Source: Ceratopteris richardii | Lineage: Eukaryota > Streptophyta > Polypodiopsida > Polypodiales > Pteridaceae | DNA length: 64,000 nt | Assembly (NCBI GenBank): GCA_020310875.1 | Contig: CM035413.1 | Span: 185,847,855-185,911,854 of the forward strand | Direction of reading: 5' to 3' | In this document: positions 1 through 12,702 of the stretch, one piece after another | How the letters are laid out: each line of letters starts with the position of its first letter | How positions within the stretch are numbered: position 1 is the stretch's first letter | Position numbers and translations under genes: made by a program | Notes under the pieces: generated by a model | What the model was told of the DNA's origin: nothing | The model's database searches: none | What the model saw: the letters and a program-made list of their open reading frames with translations, nothing else

Positions 1-2392
1 ATGAGGCTTGGCATGGTCATAAGCCATCTATTTCCCACCTGTGTGTTTCTGGTTGTCTGGCATATGCATTAGTGCCTGAACAACAATGCAAAAAATTGGA
101 TGATAAAGTAGTGAAATGTATTTTTGTTGGGTATAATTTTGAAAGCAAAGGTTATCGTCTATATCATGCATAGAAAAAAGGCAAAATAACCATTATGTTA
201 TTTTTTGTGGAAGATACTATTTAGCCATTACTTTCATGTACTAAGGTTTTCTGCCTATTTTTAGAGGTGGACGGTCTAGTACTGGTCCTAATGAGAAAAC
301 TTCTCAGCCTTTACATGTTTCATGTGATGATGTAGATCATTCCATTTCTTATGTAAGTTTACATGATGCACTTGTTGATGAGAGAGTTGATATCGAGGAG
401 GCAAAAACTATGCCAAAATGGCTCGTGCAGACTTTGCATGATAGTAAATTAGATGCACCTCTATCATATCATACTCGTTCAGGCTCTCATAGTGCCTCTT
501 TTGCATCAGATTGCTATGCCATAGTTGTGTCTAGTCTCTGTGATGAGAATGAGCATGTTCCTTCTGTTGAAGCATAAAATTCTAAAAATTAGATGGTTGT
601 TATGCAATCAGAATATGATGCTATCATAAAAAATGGTACCTAAACTTTATGTGACTTACGTCCTAGCAAGAAGTCCATTGGCAGTCAGTGGATATACAAG
701 CTGAAGCGTAAGCTTGACAGATTAGTTGACAAGTATAAGGCTAGGCTTGTTGCAAAGGGCTATGCCAAAGAAAGAGGCATTGATTTTGATAAAACCTTTG
801 CTCCTACATGCTGAATCACTACTGTTTGTAGCATCTACGCACTTGTAACTCATCATGGTTGGAATGTACATTATTTGGACATTAAAACTGCATTTTTGAA
901 TGGTGACTTGCATGAAGAAGTGTATGTTTTTCAACCCCATGGCGTTGTGTAGAAAGGGCATGAAAACCAAGTGTGCAGGTTAAAAAAGGCATTATACGAT
1001 TTCAAGCAAGCACCATGTGCTTGGTATGAAAAGATACATGCCTACCTAATTGCACATGGTTTTGAGAACAGTCTAATCAAAAGCACCTTATATGTTAAGC
1101 AGGCAAATGATGTGCTTTTGATCATTGTTTTGTATGTTGATGACATGCTACTCATTGGTCCTCATGAGAAGCATATTGCTGATTTGAAGGTTGATCTACA
1201 TGCCTGATTTGAGGTGTGTGATTTGGGCCATTGGCATCATTATTTGGGCATTCATTTTATGCAAGTTGATGGGGAAATAGCTTTGTGTCAAGCAAAATAT
1301 ATTGACACATTATCGCAGTGCTTTGGCCTTGAAGACTGCAAACCTATTGCCACTCCTATGGAGATAGGTTTATGATTAAGTCTTCATGATGTTGGAGATG
1401 CATTTGATGTTGTTTTCTATCAACATTCTATTGGATGCATGATTTACTTATGCATTGCTCGACCAGATATTCAATTTGTTGTCTGATAGATGAGTAGGTT
1501 TGTGCATTGCCCAAGTGTCAAGCATTGACAGGAAATTAAGCGTATCTTTCCCTACTTGAGTGGTACCCAGCTACATGGATTGTTTTATCCCAAGGGGGGA
1601 TCACTGCCACTAGATTTACATGCTTTTTTTATTCTGATTGGGTTGGTTGCTATGATACTCGTGTGTCCACTAGTGGCTTTTGCGTCATGCTTGGTACCTC
1701 ACATATATCTTGATTGAGCAAGAAGCAGCCTACTATGGCCACTTCTAGTTCTGAGGCTGAGTATAGGGTATAACTTTCAAAGTGACTATTGAATGTGTGT
1801 GGCTCAGACGCCTTGTGGCTTATTTGGGTGTTGGTCAGTCTTTTGCCATCACCATCTTCACTGACAGTAGAGCACATAGGCGCTCATGAGGAACCCTATG
1901 TTCCATGCTCACACTAAGCACATTGAGGTGCACTATCATTATGTCAGGGAGATGTTCTCTGCTAGAGAGATCAGTTTGGCATATCTGCCCACACAAGAGA
2001 ACATTGCAGACCTTTTCACAAAGGCCCTACCTCGGGAGAAGTTTGAAGCTTTCTGCAAATCTTTGGGCTGACTTCCTTTTGTGGATTGATTCTACATAGC
2101 TTGGCACTTCCTTATACATGAGTGTCAGCTCCTCATTCAGTGCATCAATCCCAAGGGGGATTTGTTGATATAAATAGGTAGTGATGTGTGTGAACACACT
2201 AGGATCGTTGGGGCACTTTTTTCCCTCTTTAGGAGGTTTTTTCTCCAGGCTTCTATATATGCCTATAACCCTAATGGGTCACATATCTTTGTACATTCTA
2301 GTGGTAATACATTAGTATTGTGTGTTGTGCTCCAAGCTTCTTTCTTCTTCCTTGTGTCGTTCATGTTCTTCTGCAAACATCAAACTCCAACA
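1..2392 (+). mobile_element. Ty1/Copia relic, family C1 (pol 3' part plus 3' LTR)
   Basis: The strand reads from the end of integrase through reverse transcriptase and RNase H into a 3' LTR. Visible blocks include the KALYDFKQAPCAWYEKI stretch, the YVDDMLL active-site block near 1130-1150, and an RNase H end with HTKHIEVHYHYVRE near 1905-1945. It matches the complete C1 copy at 56349-61589 along its length. The 5' half lies outside the window. It is heavily broken, with well over ten interruptions, so I treat it as an old fossil. Confidence 0.9.
2163..2392 (+). repeat. 3' LTR of C1 relic
   Basis: This 230-bp block starts TGTTGATA and ends CCAACA. It follows a purine-rich CCAAGGGGGA tract that serves as polypurine tract. 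Its reverse complement aligns with the C1 LTRs at 56349 and 61359, including the cctcctaaagaggg palindrome-like core. Confidence 0.85.
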
Positions 2393-3635
2393 ACTAAGTG
2401 CTAGTCCAAATAAGGCAATTTCTCAGCCTTTATAGGTTCCAAATCATAATGCAAACCATTTCATTTTTTAATGTAGATTTACGTGATGCACTTCTTGATG
2501 AGAGGGCTAACATGGATAGACCTTTGTCATATCATACCTGTGTAGTCTCTCATAGTGCTTCACTTACATCAAATTGCTATGTAATGGATGTCTCTAGTCT
2601 TTGTGATGAGAATGAGCTTATTTCTTTTGATGATGCATAAAATTTAGAAAATTGGATGGCTAATATGAAATTCGAATATGATTCTCTCATGAAGAATGGT
2701 ACTTTGTCTTTATGTGATTTTCCTCAAAGCAAAAAGGCCATTGACACTAAATGGGTATACAATCTTAAATGTAATCTTGATGGAATAGTTGATAGCTATA
2801 AGGCAAGGCTTTTTGATAAAGGTTAAGTTCAAGAGAGGCATTGTTTTTTATGAGAACTTTTCCCCTACATGTCGAATGAAAACTATTCATGACTTACATG
2901 AAGAACTGTATGTATTCCAACCTTGTGGTTTTGAGCAAAAAGGGCTTGAGAACAAAGTGTAGAGGTTGAAAAAATGCATTATATTTTTTGAAGCAAGCAT
3001 GACATGCCTGATATGAAATGATACATTCCTACTTGCTAGCACATGGTTTTGAGAATAGTCCAACTGAGAGCACCTTATATGTTAGGTGTCAAGATAATGT
3101 CCTTCTGATAATTATTGTGATATGTTGATGGCATGTTGCTCACTTGTCCTACTGAGAAGCATATCGCTGAATTTAAGGCTGATTTGCATGCCTCTTTTGA
3201 GATGTTAGATTTTATTTGAGCATTAAATTTAAGCAAGTTGATGGGGGAATGGATTTCTATCAAATTAATATATATTAAGATATTATTGCTATGTTTTGGC
3301 CTTGAAGATTGGAGATGTATTTCCACTACCATGGAGACATGTTTACAATTGAGTCTTCATAATGTTGGAGATGCATTTGATGTTCTTCTCTATCATCAAG
3401 CTATTGGATGCTTGATTTACATATTCATTTTGTTGTCTCTCAGATGAGCAAGTTTATGCATTGCCCAAAGGTCAAGCATTGGCAAGTGATTAAATGCATC
3501 TTTCCCTACATGAGTGGCACTTGCCTAGTTTGATTGCTTTATCCAAAGGGGGAATCATTACCACCACATTTACCTAGTTTTCTTACTCAAAGTCGGGTGG
3601 TTGCTATGATACTCATGTTTCCACCTATTAGACCA
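2393..3635 (+). mobile_element. Ty1/Copia relic, family C1 (second copy, internal pol only)
   Basis: Immediately after the LTR, pol sequence resumes at the integrase-RT linker (DLRDALLDERANMD) and runs through RT to early RNase H. The order repeats what is seen at 280-1650. It is very degraded and has no LTR. The first relic probably inserted into this older copy in the same orientation, with the rest of the older copy to the left of the window. That nesting is inference. Confidence 0.8.
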
Positions 3636-4550
3636 CTAGAATTTATTTTGTTAAAACATATTTATGTATATATTTTGATGAAAAGTCACTGACTCAAAAG
3701 TTAGGATTGCATAATGTATACTTTCAATGAAACTAATACAATGATGTATGAGGGCCATGAAACAGAGAGATATCCTCGGGTTGTACATTGATGGAGTCTT
3801 CTGCTAGTAGTGGTTCGAGCACAAAGTTCTTTACATTTGGTGTCACTTCATTGTTTCTATCTTTAGTTCCCATATGTATCCCTCTATGCTCTATTGTTGT
3901 TTACTTGGTAATGAAGTCTATACATGTAGAAGCACTATTAGCACTATCTGCTTATTTCGGTAAAGAAGTAGTGTACTATGTAGAAGTATCTATATGTTGT
4001 TTGGTGAAGGAATGTTATGAAGTGTAATTTAGATTGTGAAGTTTGATGTAATTCTAGTATTTTTAATATGTGTGAAAAGGGAAGAATTAAGAATTCAGTG
4101 ATCAAAGTTATTCCAATTTTGGGAATGATAGAGGCAGTATATTTGTTAAGTAATTTTCCGATCTTTGAGTTATTCTGGAGAGGAAAAATACAAAGACTTA
4201 GGTTTATCCTGGTTTATCATACCCAAGAAACTTTTGACCTAATCTTTCATTAATTCTAGAAGGGGAAGATTAATACTAGCGATCCTACTAGGGAGTAGTT
4301 TTTTGTAGACTACATGCCAATTCTAAGATATGATGAGAAATATCATAAGTACGAGAGTCACAAGCAACTAGTCTGAATACATAGTGCATTAGGTGTAACG
4401 TACAAATGAATTGAAGACATATCGACACAAGAAAAGAAAATTTTAAACATTCATCAAGAATTAGGCAAGGAATTGACATAAGAAAAGACCTTCCCTAATT
4501 CCAACCTGCGAGTAATACCATGCAGTTTTTTTGTAAGCTTCGATAAATCG
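3636..4550. other. No recognisable gene
   Basis: AT-rich sequence between the Copia and Gypsy relics. Open frames at 3788-4027 and 4068-4253 are short and lack any family signature. I see no repeat ends. Confidence 0.6.
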
Positions 4551-6625
4551 TTTGGGTAGAAATATGCAAGGAATAAGTAGTGGACATTTCCAAAACCTCA
4601 AAAAGATAGCTCTTCAGAGCAGCGAGTACAAGGAAGGGTGGTTAACACTGATTGAAGGGAAAATTGGAGCATATTTCTTGAATTTCTGGAGTAAGAGAAA
4701 GATAGTTCTAACCAGTGAACAAGAACTACTTAAGCCATGGAATTCGGTACCTATCAAAAAGGGAGTGCAACCTGTGCAAGAACTATCTCCCACAATTTCC
4801 GATTCTAAAGAAGTGGTGGATGTAGTAGAAGATTTTAGTTGCAAAAGAATGGTTGACATAGAGTTACTTGTGTGAAGATAGTATCCAGTAGGTATGACCT
4901 ATGCTAAATTTGGTAGATTCCCAAGAGATGGCCTAGATGCACATGTCTCGGCCTTTGAAATCAATTATGGAGTACTAGAAAATATAGGAGATGATGCATA
5001 CAAAGCACAATTGTTCCAGTCTACTTTGGTCAATGAGGCTACCGAATGGCCGATTGAAATCCTCTTGAATCATTTTCAGCAATATGAAATTGTGCAAGAT
5101 GCTTTCCTACACAGATTTAGATTAAAGAAGACTCTAGCCCAAATTTTTGATTTCCTACTAAATAACAAACATAAGTCAAACCAAGGAGTCTAGGAGTATG
5201 CCATATTTTTTCGAACACATTTAAGTGAGACACTAGCAGAAAATGCCACTCTACCAATAGATGTTATCGCACAGTGGTTCATTAATGCTTTGAACCCCCA
5301 GTTATAGCAAATCATGATTACCTAGTGTATTGGAGGAATGACATTAGATGCAATTATAGACATGGCACTACAACTAGAACATAAGATTGGAGGATCTGTA
5401 GAAATTGGATGTAGACTAGAAAGAGCAAATGATATGAAGTATTGAAACAAGTCTTTTGTGTCAAATGCAAAAATATAGGGCATATTGTTACAAACTTTGC
5501 TTTGAATCAAATATATTGTGTTATGTGAATGTCCCACCCATTCCATAGATAATCTCCCTTATAAAACAAAAAAAAGGGATGGCTATCATCACAGTTATCC
5601 AAGAGCCAGGATCAACCACCAATAGCTTATTTCCTCCACATTTATGTAATATCAGACATGTGCCAAACACGGGCTTTTGGCCAAATTACTGTCGTCGCAG
5701 ATGGAATCACGCAAATCCAAACCTTTTGGACTAGACTTTACCACCAAGGTGTCATTTTTATTGGGAAGTGGGCCACATATGACAACATTGTAAGCACGCT
5801 CAAGTGTATGGAGAAAAAATAACAGTAGAATTCTATGGCTAACATGGTCATCATCACAAGTGAGGAACCTAAAATAGCTACAGTACAAAACCATTCTAGT
5901 AAGACCCTAGATCCAATTGCATCTACATTTGAACTCGGCTTTAAAGAGCAATAGTGAATGATGAATAAAGTTGCTAGTTGGGCCTTGCAAGATCCACCCA
6001 TGTTTGCCACTCTAACCCCTATCAATGGAACTGCACTTGTAGCAGACAAGACCATAATATCGAAAAAATAGACCTTGCCAAATCATGTCTCATCAACAGA
6101 GGATTCAAAGCCAATAGCTATTTGCAATGTTTTGGAAAATTCCCCAATCACATTGCCCTTGGGAAAAATATTGACATTGGTCCCAAAAATCAAGCAACAT
6201 TCTGAGCATTATTTAAAGAAGACTAAACTAGAAATAGTGAGAGCAATAGTTTAGCCAAAACATGATCTTATAGTCAACCACAAGGTCCCATTAATTACAG
6301 TCATTCAGAAATCATTGTATACCAAAATTTTTGGTAGATGATAGGTCTAGCATCGACATTTCTATCATTGCAATTTGCCAAATGTTGGGTTGGAAAAATT
6401 CACAATCAGATTTTGTTTTTTGTTCGGATGGCTGACTAATCATGTGTGCATTCGATTAGAATAGTGAAGAATATACCAATCACACTACAAGGAGTAGTAT
6501 TTCATACAAAATTTGTGGTTTTGGCCCTTCTTGAATATAGTTTAGATTATAAATTACTATCTAGAAGACCGTGGTTAAAACAAGCCAAGGTTTTGCAACA
6601 CTGGTCCACAAAAGAAGTGTCATTA
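4551..6625 (+). mobile_element. Ty3/Gypsy relic: gag to protease
   Basis: The block at 4894-5193 (TYAKFGRFPRDGLDAHVSAFEINYG and following) is a Gypsy gag segment. It is collinear with the gag of the Gypsy element at 44345-44644. Downstream, 5335-5400 matches that element's next gag block (MTLDAIIDMALQLEHKIG), and 6420-6600 matches its protease end (RPWLKQAKVLQHWS). No LTR, RT or integrase follows. It is broken many times. The start near 4551 is uncertain; 4552-4875 may be the gag amino-terminal part. Confidence 0.75.
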
Positions 6626-6714
6626 AGTGCATGTGATGGTGCTTTCTGTGTATATATGTGTATATTCATGAGTGTGTGTTTCTTTTATGTGTTCTCCTAT
6701 AGGTGTGTATGGTG

Positions 6715-6755
<41 letters not shown>

Positions 6756-7039
6756 AAACTAAGGCATGGAGTCCCATTGGCATGGTCAACTATCCCTATG
6801 CAATAATAACTCCCTTTCCATTAAGGAGCACAAGTGCTTCAAGGAAGAGCTTAGATCCTAGAATGATTTCCTGATAAAAGGTGATTTGGTTCTTGATGAT
6901 TACTTTCATTCTTTATCTAATCCTTCTACTTTTTTCATCAATTATTGGTCAAGTAGAAGGACCTGTTAAAATGGATATTAGAAAGTTGTCACATCAAAAA
7001 CTTGCGATATCTGAAGTTGTTGAGGATATGCTTCTAGAA
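6626..7039. other. Spacer with GA microsatellite, no gene
   Basis: This lies between the Gypsy relic and the next Copia relic. Apart from the GA run listed separately I see no coding or repeat signature. Confidence 0.6.
6716..6752. repeat. (GA)n microsatellite
   Basis: An uninterrupted GA dinucleotide run of about 18 units. Confidence 0.95.
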
Positions 7040-8766
7040 GGCATCTGACAATGTGAATGAACTACCATCAGCACTAGTGAGAATTCTCTTTTCAAATCCC
7101 GTGATAGGATAAGAGGAGCTTTTAGCACATGTGATAGTATTCCATATAGGAGCAAGCTCAAGTGAAGTGAAGAAATTGTTCTACAATGTAATATGTTTGG
7201 TTGCACCACAATTAAAGTACCACAGTTAAATGCCCATTCTTCATTTTGAAGAAAACCAGCATACTTTGTTTTAGGTGTAGAGGCTTATGCAACAACCATA
7301 ACCTCTTTTTTCTTTGCCTCTTTTGTAGCCAGTTTAGGAGAACTCTTAATGGCATGATCATTTTTCTTATAGTAATTGCAAAGTTATTAAGCTTTTCTTT
7401 CTTACATTTATCTTTTTCTTCCTTCTTTCACTATCTAGCATTAGCAAATTTTACTTACTAGTAGATGAGCTCCATTTATCATTTCCCTTTTGAGTAGATA
7501 AGAAGGCTTGATCTACACCATGATTAATTGATCTGTTTTCATGGATTGATCTTCTTGTAACAAAATAGAGAATAAATCATCAAATGTTAAGGCATTTGGG
7601 TTACTTTTATCATCAAACTAAGAATAGAAGAAAAACTCTAATATGCATCTGGAAGATCATTAAGAACAATCTAAACAAGTGAAGTATAAGGAAATATTTC
7701 ATAACTAGAAATCCATTGATCGTTCAAATCTTTGATCTTTGTCAAAAAGTTTCCATATCCAACTATTTTGGTGAGCAATATTGGCCTCATTTCTTGCTTG
7801 GTATATTGTTGTAAGAGTTTCACAAACACCTTTTGATGTCTTGTAGGAGCGAATGTGAAAATGGGATGTTGGACGGATAAAGCCATCAATGCATGTGCCT
7901 TTGCAACTCTACCATCCCAACAAGGAAACTCTCCAATAGATGCAACAGGAATCATAACATGGCTATGAATTGGAAGATCATCATCGTCAAGACCATCTAT
8001 ATCACCTTCAATCACTATTTTTGCAATTGTAGTAGGGTGGTTTTCAACAACCTACACATCATTCCACATGCATTTTTCTACTAGTACATGACACATCATG
8101 TATGCCTACACTGAGCAATTAGTACCATCTAACTTATCCTCAAAAACCAACATATGGAATACATCATTACTTTCCACTATGGTCAATGAATAAATACCCT
8201 GATGTGGAAAATTATATATAGCTAAAATCATTGAACATAAATATCCAAACAAGCTTTGCTAGACCTGTAGCAAATGTAAATGCACTTGTACCCATGAACC
8301 AAAAACTATATATATCTTTGGCATAAAAGGACAACAATGCCTACATATTCACTATGATAGTGCATTCGAAGGTGAAAATGAACTCAAATCAAAGTTTTGA
8401 TGATAAGTCAAAGGAGTTTTAAAATCTTTATCGAGCTGAGTATGCTTACCAATTTTGGTCAGATTCTAAGACTATCATGGAAGGGGCATCGATGACATCC
8501 TAGAGAAAGCACGGACCTGCCCTCATACCAATTCTTGGATTTCAAGGTCTATGGAAGCACACCAAGAGCTTAAGTGAGAAGATGAAGCTTGGAGAAGACA
8601 ATAATCCTTAGTATATTACCAAGTCAATGTACAAAGATAAATGAATTATTAAGGATGTAGGCATATATAGATTTAGGGGGGAAACCTCCTAAAGGGGGAA
8701 AAGAGTTCCCAAATGGTCCTGATTGTGTTCATACATATCACTACCAATTTATATCATTAGTCAACA
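7040..8766 (-). mobile_element. Ty1/Copia relic, family C1 (5' LTR, gag, protease start)
   Basis: Read on the minus strand, 8160 down to 7040 is collinear with 60960-59740 of the complete C1 copy: gag start, gag body, zinc-knuckle and protease neighbourhood. It begins with a 5' LTR at 8533-8766 and a degraded PBS around 8522-8531. Pol is missing. Broken in many places; it is a fossil clearly older than the complete copy. Confidence 0.85.
8533..8766 (-). repeat. 5' LTR of C1 relic
   Basis: About 234 bp sharing the C1 LTR order: the ggaagcac and gaagcttggag blocks, tgtacaaagataa, a cctcctaaaggggg core, and an AT-rich end. The right border (near 8757-8766) is not sharp because the terminal CAACA is altered by local sequence. 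Confidence 0.65.
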
Positions 8767-10895
8767 ACCATACGTTCTATGAGCACACTCAAGTAGTGGC
8801 TTGACTAAACATGCGAATTGTTAAATTGAGACTTTCCCTTAAAAATTGTAAAGAAGCATGTGCACGTGGATGATGGTTAATGCATCCAATGGAGAAATGA
8901 ACGTGAACTAAATGTGAATCACCTCATACATCCACGTTCTCAATACCTATAGCAACAATAGATACAAAATGGAGTTTCCTCTCAAGGAGTGTACAAATAA
9001 AGTTAATTATAGGTCCTTTTGGAGCTCTTGATGAGACGCATCTATTGGAAGTATTTTGGAAGCATTTTGAGTTTTTATGCAAAGTTATCACCAAAAAACC
9101 AAGTGTCAAGAATCACCTACCTACACTCTGGTACTCCCTACACCTCACAAGACAAAAAAAACATTGATAATAGGTGGGGAATCAGTAGAGAAAACTTCTT
9201 AGTACACATTAAAAGTCCATAGGCATGCACATAAGTTCACAAAGAAAGAGTAAAGAGAACAAGGAGAAGAAGAAGTGATGGGATTGTTTGTTCTCAAGTT
9301 AGTTATTTCATTCAAATGACAAGAATCTAAACAAAAGAGTCAAAACCTGACTTAGATATGTGTGTCCCTATGCATGTCCATTCACATTTCGGATGGGAAT
9401 TCAAAAATAAATAAGATCTTAAGAGTCAACTGACTATTTTACCTGATTGCAACTGTGATACTTGAGGAATCCTCATAGCACACATGTACAAGTCTTGGAA
9501 AATATGCCATTACATTTTCAAGAAGGAAGTTTTACATGAAAGTCTAGGGGCTTCCTTTTTCCTTCTTCATTGCTGCACTGCTTTACTCCTTCTCTTTGCT
9601 TTGTCTTTTCCTTGCCTTGTTCTTTCTGCATCATAAGTGTTTTCTCCATTACTAAGAAAAAAATTTGAAAAACTGATGTAGAAGTCGAATCTATAATCAC
9701 TTGGGTAGTAGGTAGAAAATTTCACTATAACTTGAGTTCTAGATATTGTATTGAAGTGATTCAATTTTTTATGCATAGCTTGAGGAAACATCTACAATGT
9801 TTTAGAAAAATGTAGGTCTAGATTCAGAGTACTTAGTCATTCAAAATGTAGATTATTGTTTTTCGTGTGTCGTGAGCTACGTACCTTTGATTGAGGTGTT
9901 CTGAATACCATTGCATAATCAAGAGAAATTTCTTCAAGTTTTGGAATGAGCAAAAATTGAGATTTAGAGGTTATCAACCCTGAAACATCAAAACACAGAG
10001 CAATAAAGTTTCACCGTAGAAACCCTAATTGATTTTGGAGGTCCATTTTGCTTTGGAACTTCCATTAAAGAGATTTTTTTGTGTGCAAGAACTTAATTTT
10101 AGAGTTTGATAGAATTGAATATGTATGGATGCTCCTTCGTATGAGAGTAGATTATTTAATGTCAAGTTTTGACATGTAAAATGGCATTGTGGTACTATTT
10201 TGAGTTTATGCCATCTCATCTTTGATTTGAGATCGTGGTTTTGTTTGTGCATGCATAGTGGCATTGTGGTTATGTTCTATTTAATACCACTTGGATATTG
10301 CTTTGTTTGTCAATCACACACAATTTTCTTTTGTCAGAGATTGATTGGATCCTTGCATGGTTCTTGCATGTTCTTGTTTTCTTTGTAGATACATGATCCA
10401 AATTGGAGCCTTACTTGCACACTTGTTTGTCACTTTGATTTTCTATTATGTTAGCCGATGATCATTGATTTGTTAGCTTATTTTCCATTATGATTCTTGG
10501 CATATATTGATGGTTATTCTCACATGTTTATTTCATTGTAGATTACATCCTATAGAGGAGATGCTACCAAAAGTTTGTTGGCTTTTATGCTAGAAAAGTA
10601 CTCTAGTGGAACCACGAAGCTTGTGTGATAGCATTGGACCTTATTTCATCTCTAGATACTTGGATAGGATCATAAGTGGCTTTGTGATAAGTGGAACTAG
10701 TTCTTGGAGAGATTCTTTCAAGTGGGAGGTCAATGGATCAGTCTATTGGTGTTTATATTCACCATTGCATATGATTGGATCAGTGACATGTGGTGATGGG
10801 AATTTTATTCTCCATTTCCTATTAGTTATTGTCACAAGGAAGGAGATAAGGAAGAGAGCTCACTCTCACATTCAAAGAGGAGCACACACATAGAT
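8767..10895. other. Non-coding AT-rich stretch, nothing recognised
   Basis: About 2.1 kb without a convincing gene on either strand. Frames such as 9518-9700 (minus), 10025-10264 (minus) and 10606-10893 (plus, 95 codons) have no family motif. Pyrimidine-rich blocks (9545-9640) are plain low-complexity DNA. Confidence 0.6.
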
Positions 10896-11197
10896 TGATG
10901 CATGGAAGAATGATCTTCGTCTTATTCTTCTATTACATAAAAGGAATATACACCGATGACCTAATACAACAATGCAACTAGTGCAATACATAAAGAACAA
11001 TACATAAGGAAAAGCCCAATGTCCACAATGAGTGAGCTAGCAAGAAACAAGTGTGCCATCACTCTCGCTAGATGAATCTAGTAAAGCTCACTAAAGTATC
11101 CCTCATATATACTAGCATGACCGCTATACATGTCAAAGAAATGAAAAAGTGATATGTGTCATCCTTGATCATCAATGATGAGCTTGATATCTTAACA
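10896..11197 (-). repeat. 3' LTR of C2 relic
   Basis: About 302 bp directly after the polypurine tract. On the minus strand it begins TGTTAAGATATC and ends in CATGCATCA, giving TG...CA ends. The far border at 10896 rests only on the CA dinucleotide, since no partner LTR is present. Confidence 0.55.
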
Positions 11198-12310
11198 CTC
11201 CCCCTCCAACTCAACGTCATGTCCTCTAATCTTAGCATCTTTCAAAACGTTTTTAGCTTCTTTGCTCCAAGTGATTTAGTGAAAATATTAGCAACCTGCT
11301 CATCTGTCCTCACATAAACAAGATCAATATCACCTGCTAATACCTTATCTCTGATGAAGTGATAATGTACCTTGATATGCTTTGTTCTAGTATGACAAGT
11401 AGGATTTCATGCTAACTAAATGCTGCTAAGATTATCACAATAGATGATGATCTACTTTTGCACTTCCACACCTAAATCAACAAGTAGCATCTCTAACCAT
11501 GATGCTTCACATGCTTCCATTGGAATACCTCTATACTCATCTTGTGTACTTGACAAAGCAACAATCGGTTACTTCTTGCTCCTCCACATAATAGCCACAC
11601 TCCCAAGTGAGAATAGAAAGACACTAGTAGATCTTCTATCTAGAATACAACAACCGAATGTGCATCGGTGTATCCTTGAACCTGCAAAAGACCAACTTTA
11701 TAAAACAATGCATAATCCAAAGTAGCACTCACATAACGTAGAGTGCACCTTAGAGCATCTAAATGCGGTTTCCTAGAAACTTGCATAAATTGACTTTCAA
11801 GTCCAATCATGTAGTTTAGATCAAGCCTTGTAATTGGGAGGTATATCAAACTTCACACAATTTTTCTGTACATAGTAACATTTTCTAATGCTTCACCTGA
11901 TGTAGTATCCAACTTCAAATTATGATCAAATGACATAGCGATTGGCTTACAATTAGCCATACCATACTTTTGCAACATACTCAATGCATATTACCTTTGC
12001 AACATCCATATACCTATTTTTGTATGTATAAACTCAATGCCCAAAAAATAGCATAGCACACCAAGATAGTTTGTCAAATTCTTGCATAAGGAGTTTCTTT
12101 ACCTCTTTATTGCTCTTCATTGTCACCTCCTAAAATCAATTCATCAACATAAACAACCAAAATCGTGATGCCGTCATCACCCTTCCTTGCATATAACAAA
12201 TGATCTACATCACACATAGAAAACCCAATGGTGGTTAAGTAATAAAAAAGCCTTGCATTCCAAGCACAAGGGGCTTGTTTAAGCCCATACAAAGCCTTTT
12301 GCAACTTGCA
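10896..12310 (-). mobile_element. Ty1/Copia relic, type C2 (RT, RNase H, 3' LTR)
   Basis: On the minus strand, 12304-12107 carries the Copia RT block QKALYGLKQAPCAWNARL followed by VVYVDELIL. Next, 11849-11640 carries the RT-RNase H connection (ITRLDLNYMIGLESQFM and following), and RNase H remnants run to about 11330. The element ends in a polypurine tract (11198-11210, minus AGTTGGAGGGGGAG) and a 3' LTR. Sequence upstream of the RT block is missing. Several breaks; fossil. The protein differs clearly from C1 and is closer to C3 at 49721-51399. Confidence 0.85.
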
Positions 12311-12702
12311 AACATATTCTAGGTCTATCCTTTTATTGTAGCTAATGCAACAAGTGCATGTGCACTAAAATTCATAGCTATGAAATGATAGTAACTATTC
12401 TAGATACTTAATTTATAATCATCCTAAACTTTGTAGGTGCTCTTAGAGTTCTCTTGTAAGGTGTCAAAATACCTTGAGATCTCTTACCTCTAAGTTTCTA
12501 ACTCATGAGACCTTGGTAAAACTATACCTTGTCTTAGTTTGTCCTTTCTACAAAGGGGTAATTCTTTTCACTTGAAGAAATTCTCATTGCTTTCTAAATG
12601 TATAACTTTACATATTTCAAATCTTGACTTTATTCCTTTGATCATGGAATCTTTGAGGATGAACTATCCTCTATTCTAAATTCTAACTAGAAATCCTAGA
12701 AT
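12311..12702. other. No recognisable gene
   Basis: AT-rich spacer between the C2 relic and the start of the tandem unit. I see no motif or repeat border. Confidence 0.6.

Noticed and set aside
8767-10895. A host gene in the longest repeat-free stretch
   Set aside because: No frame shows splice-linked coding character, codon bias or a recognisable domain.
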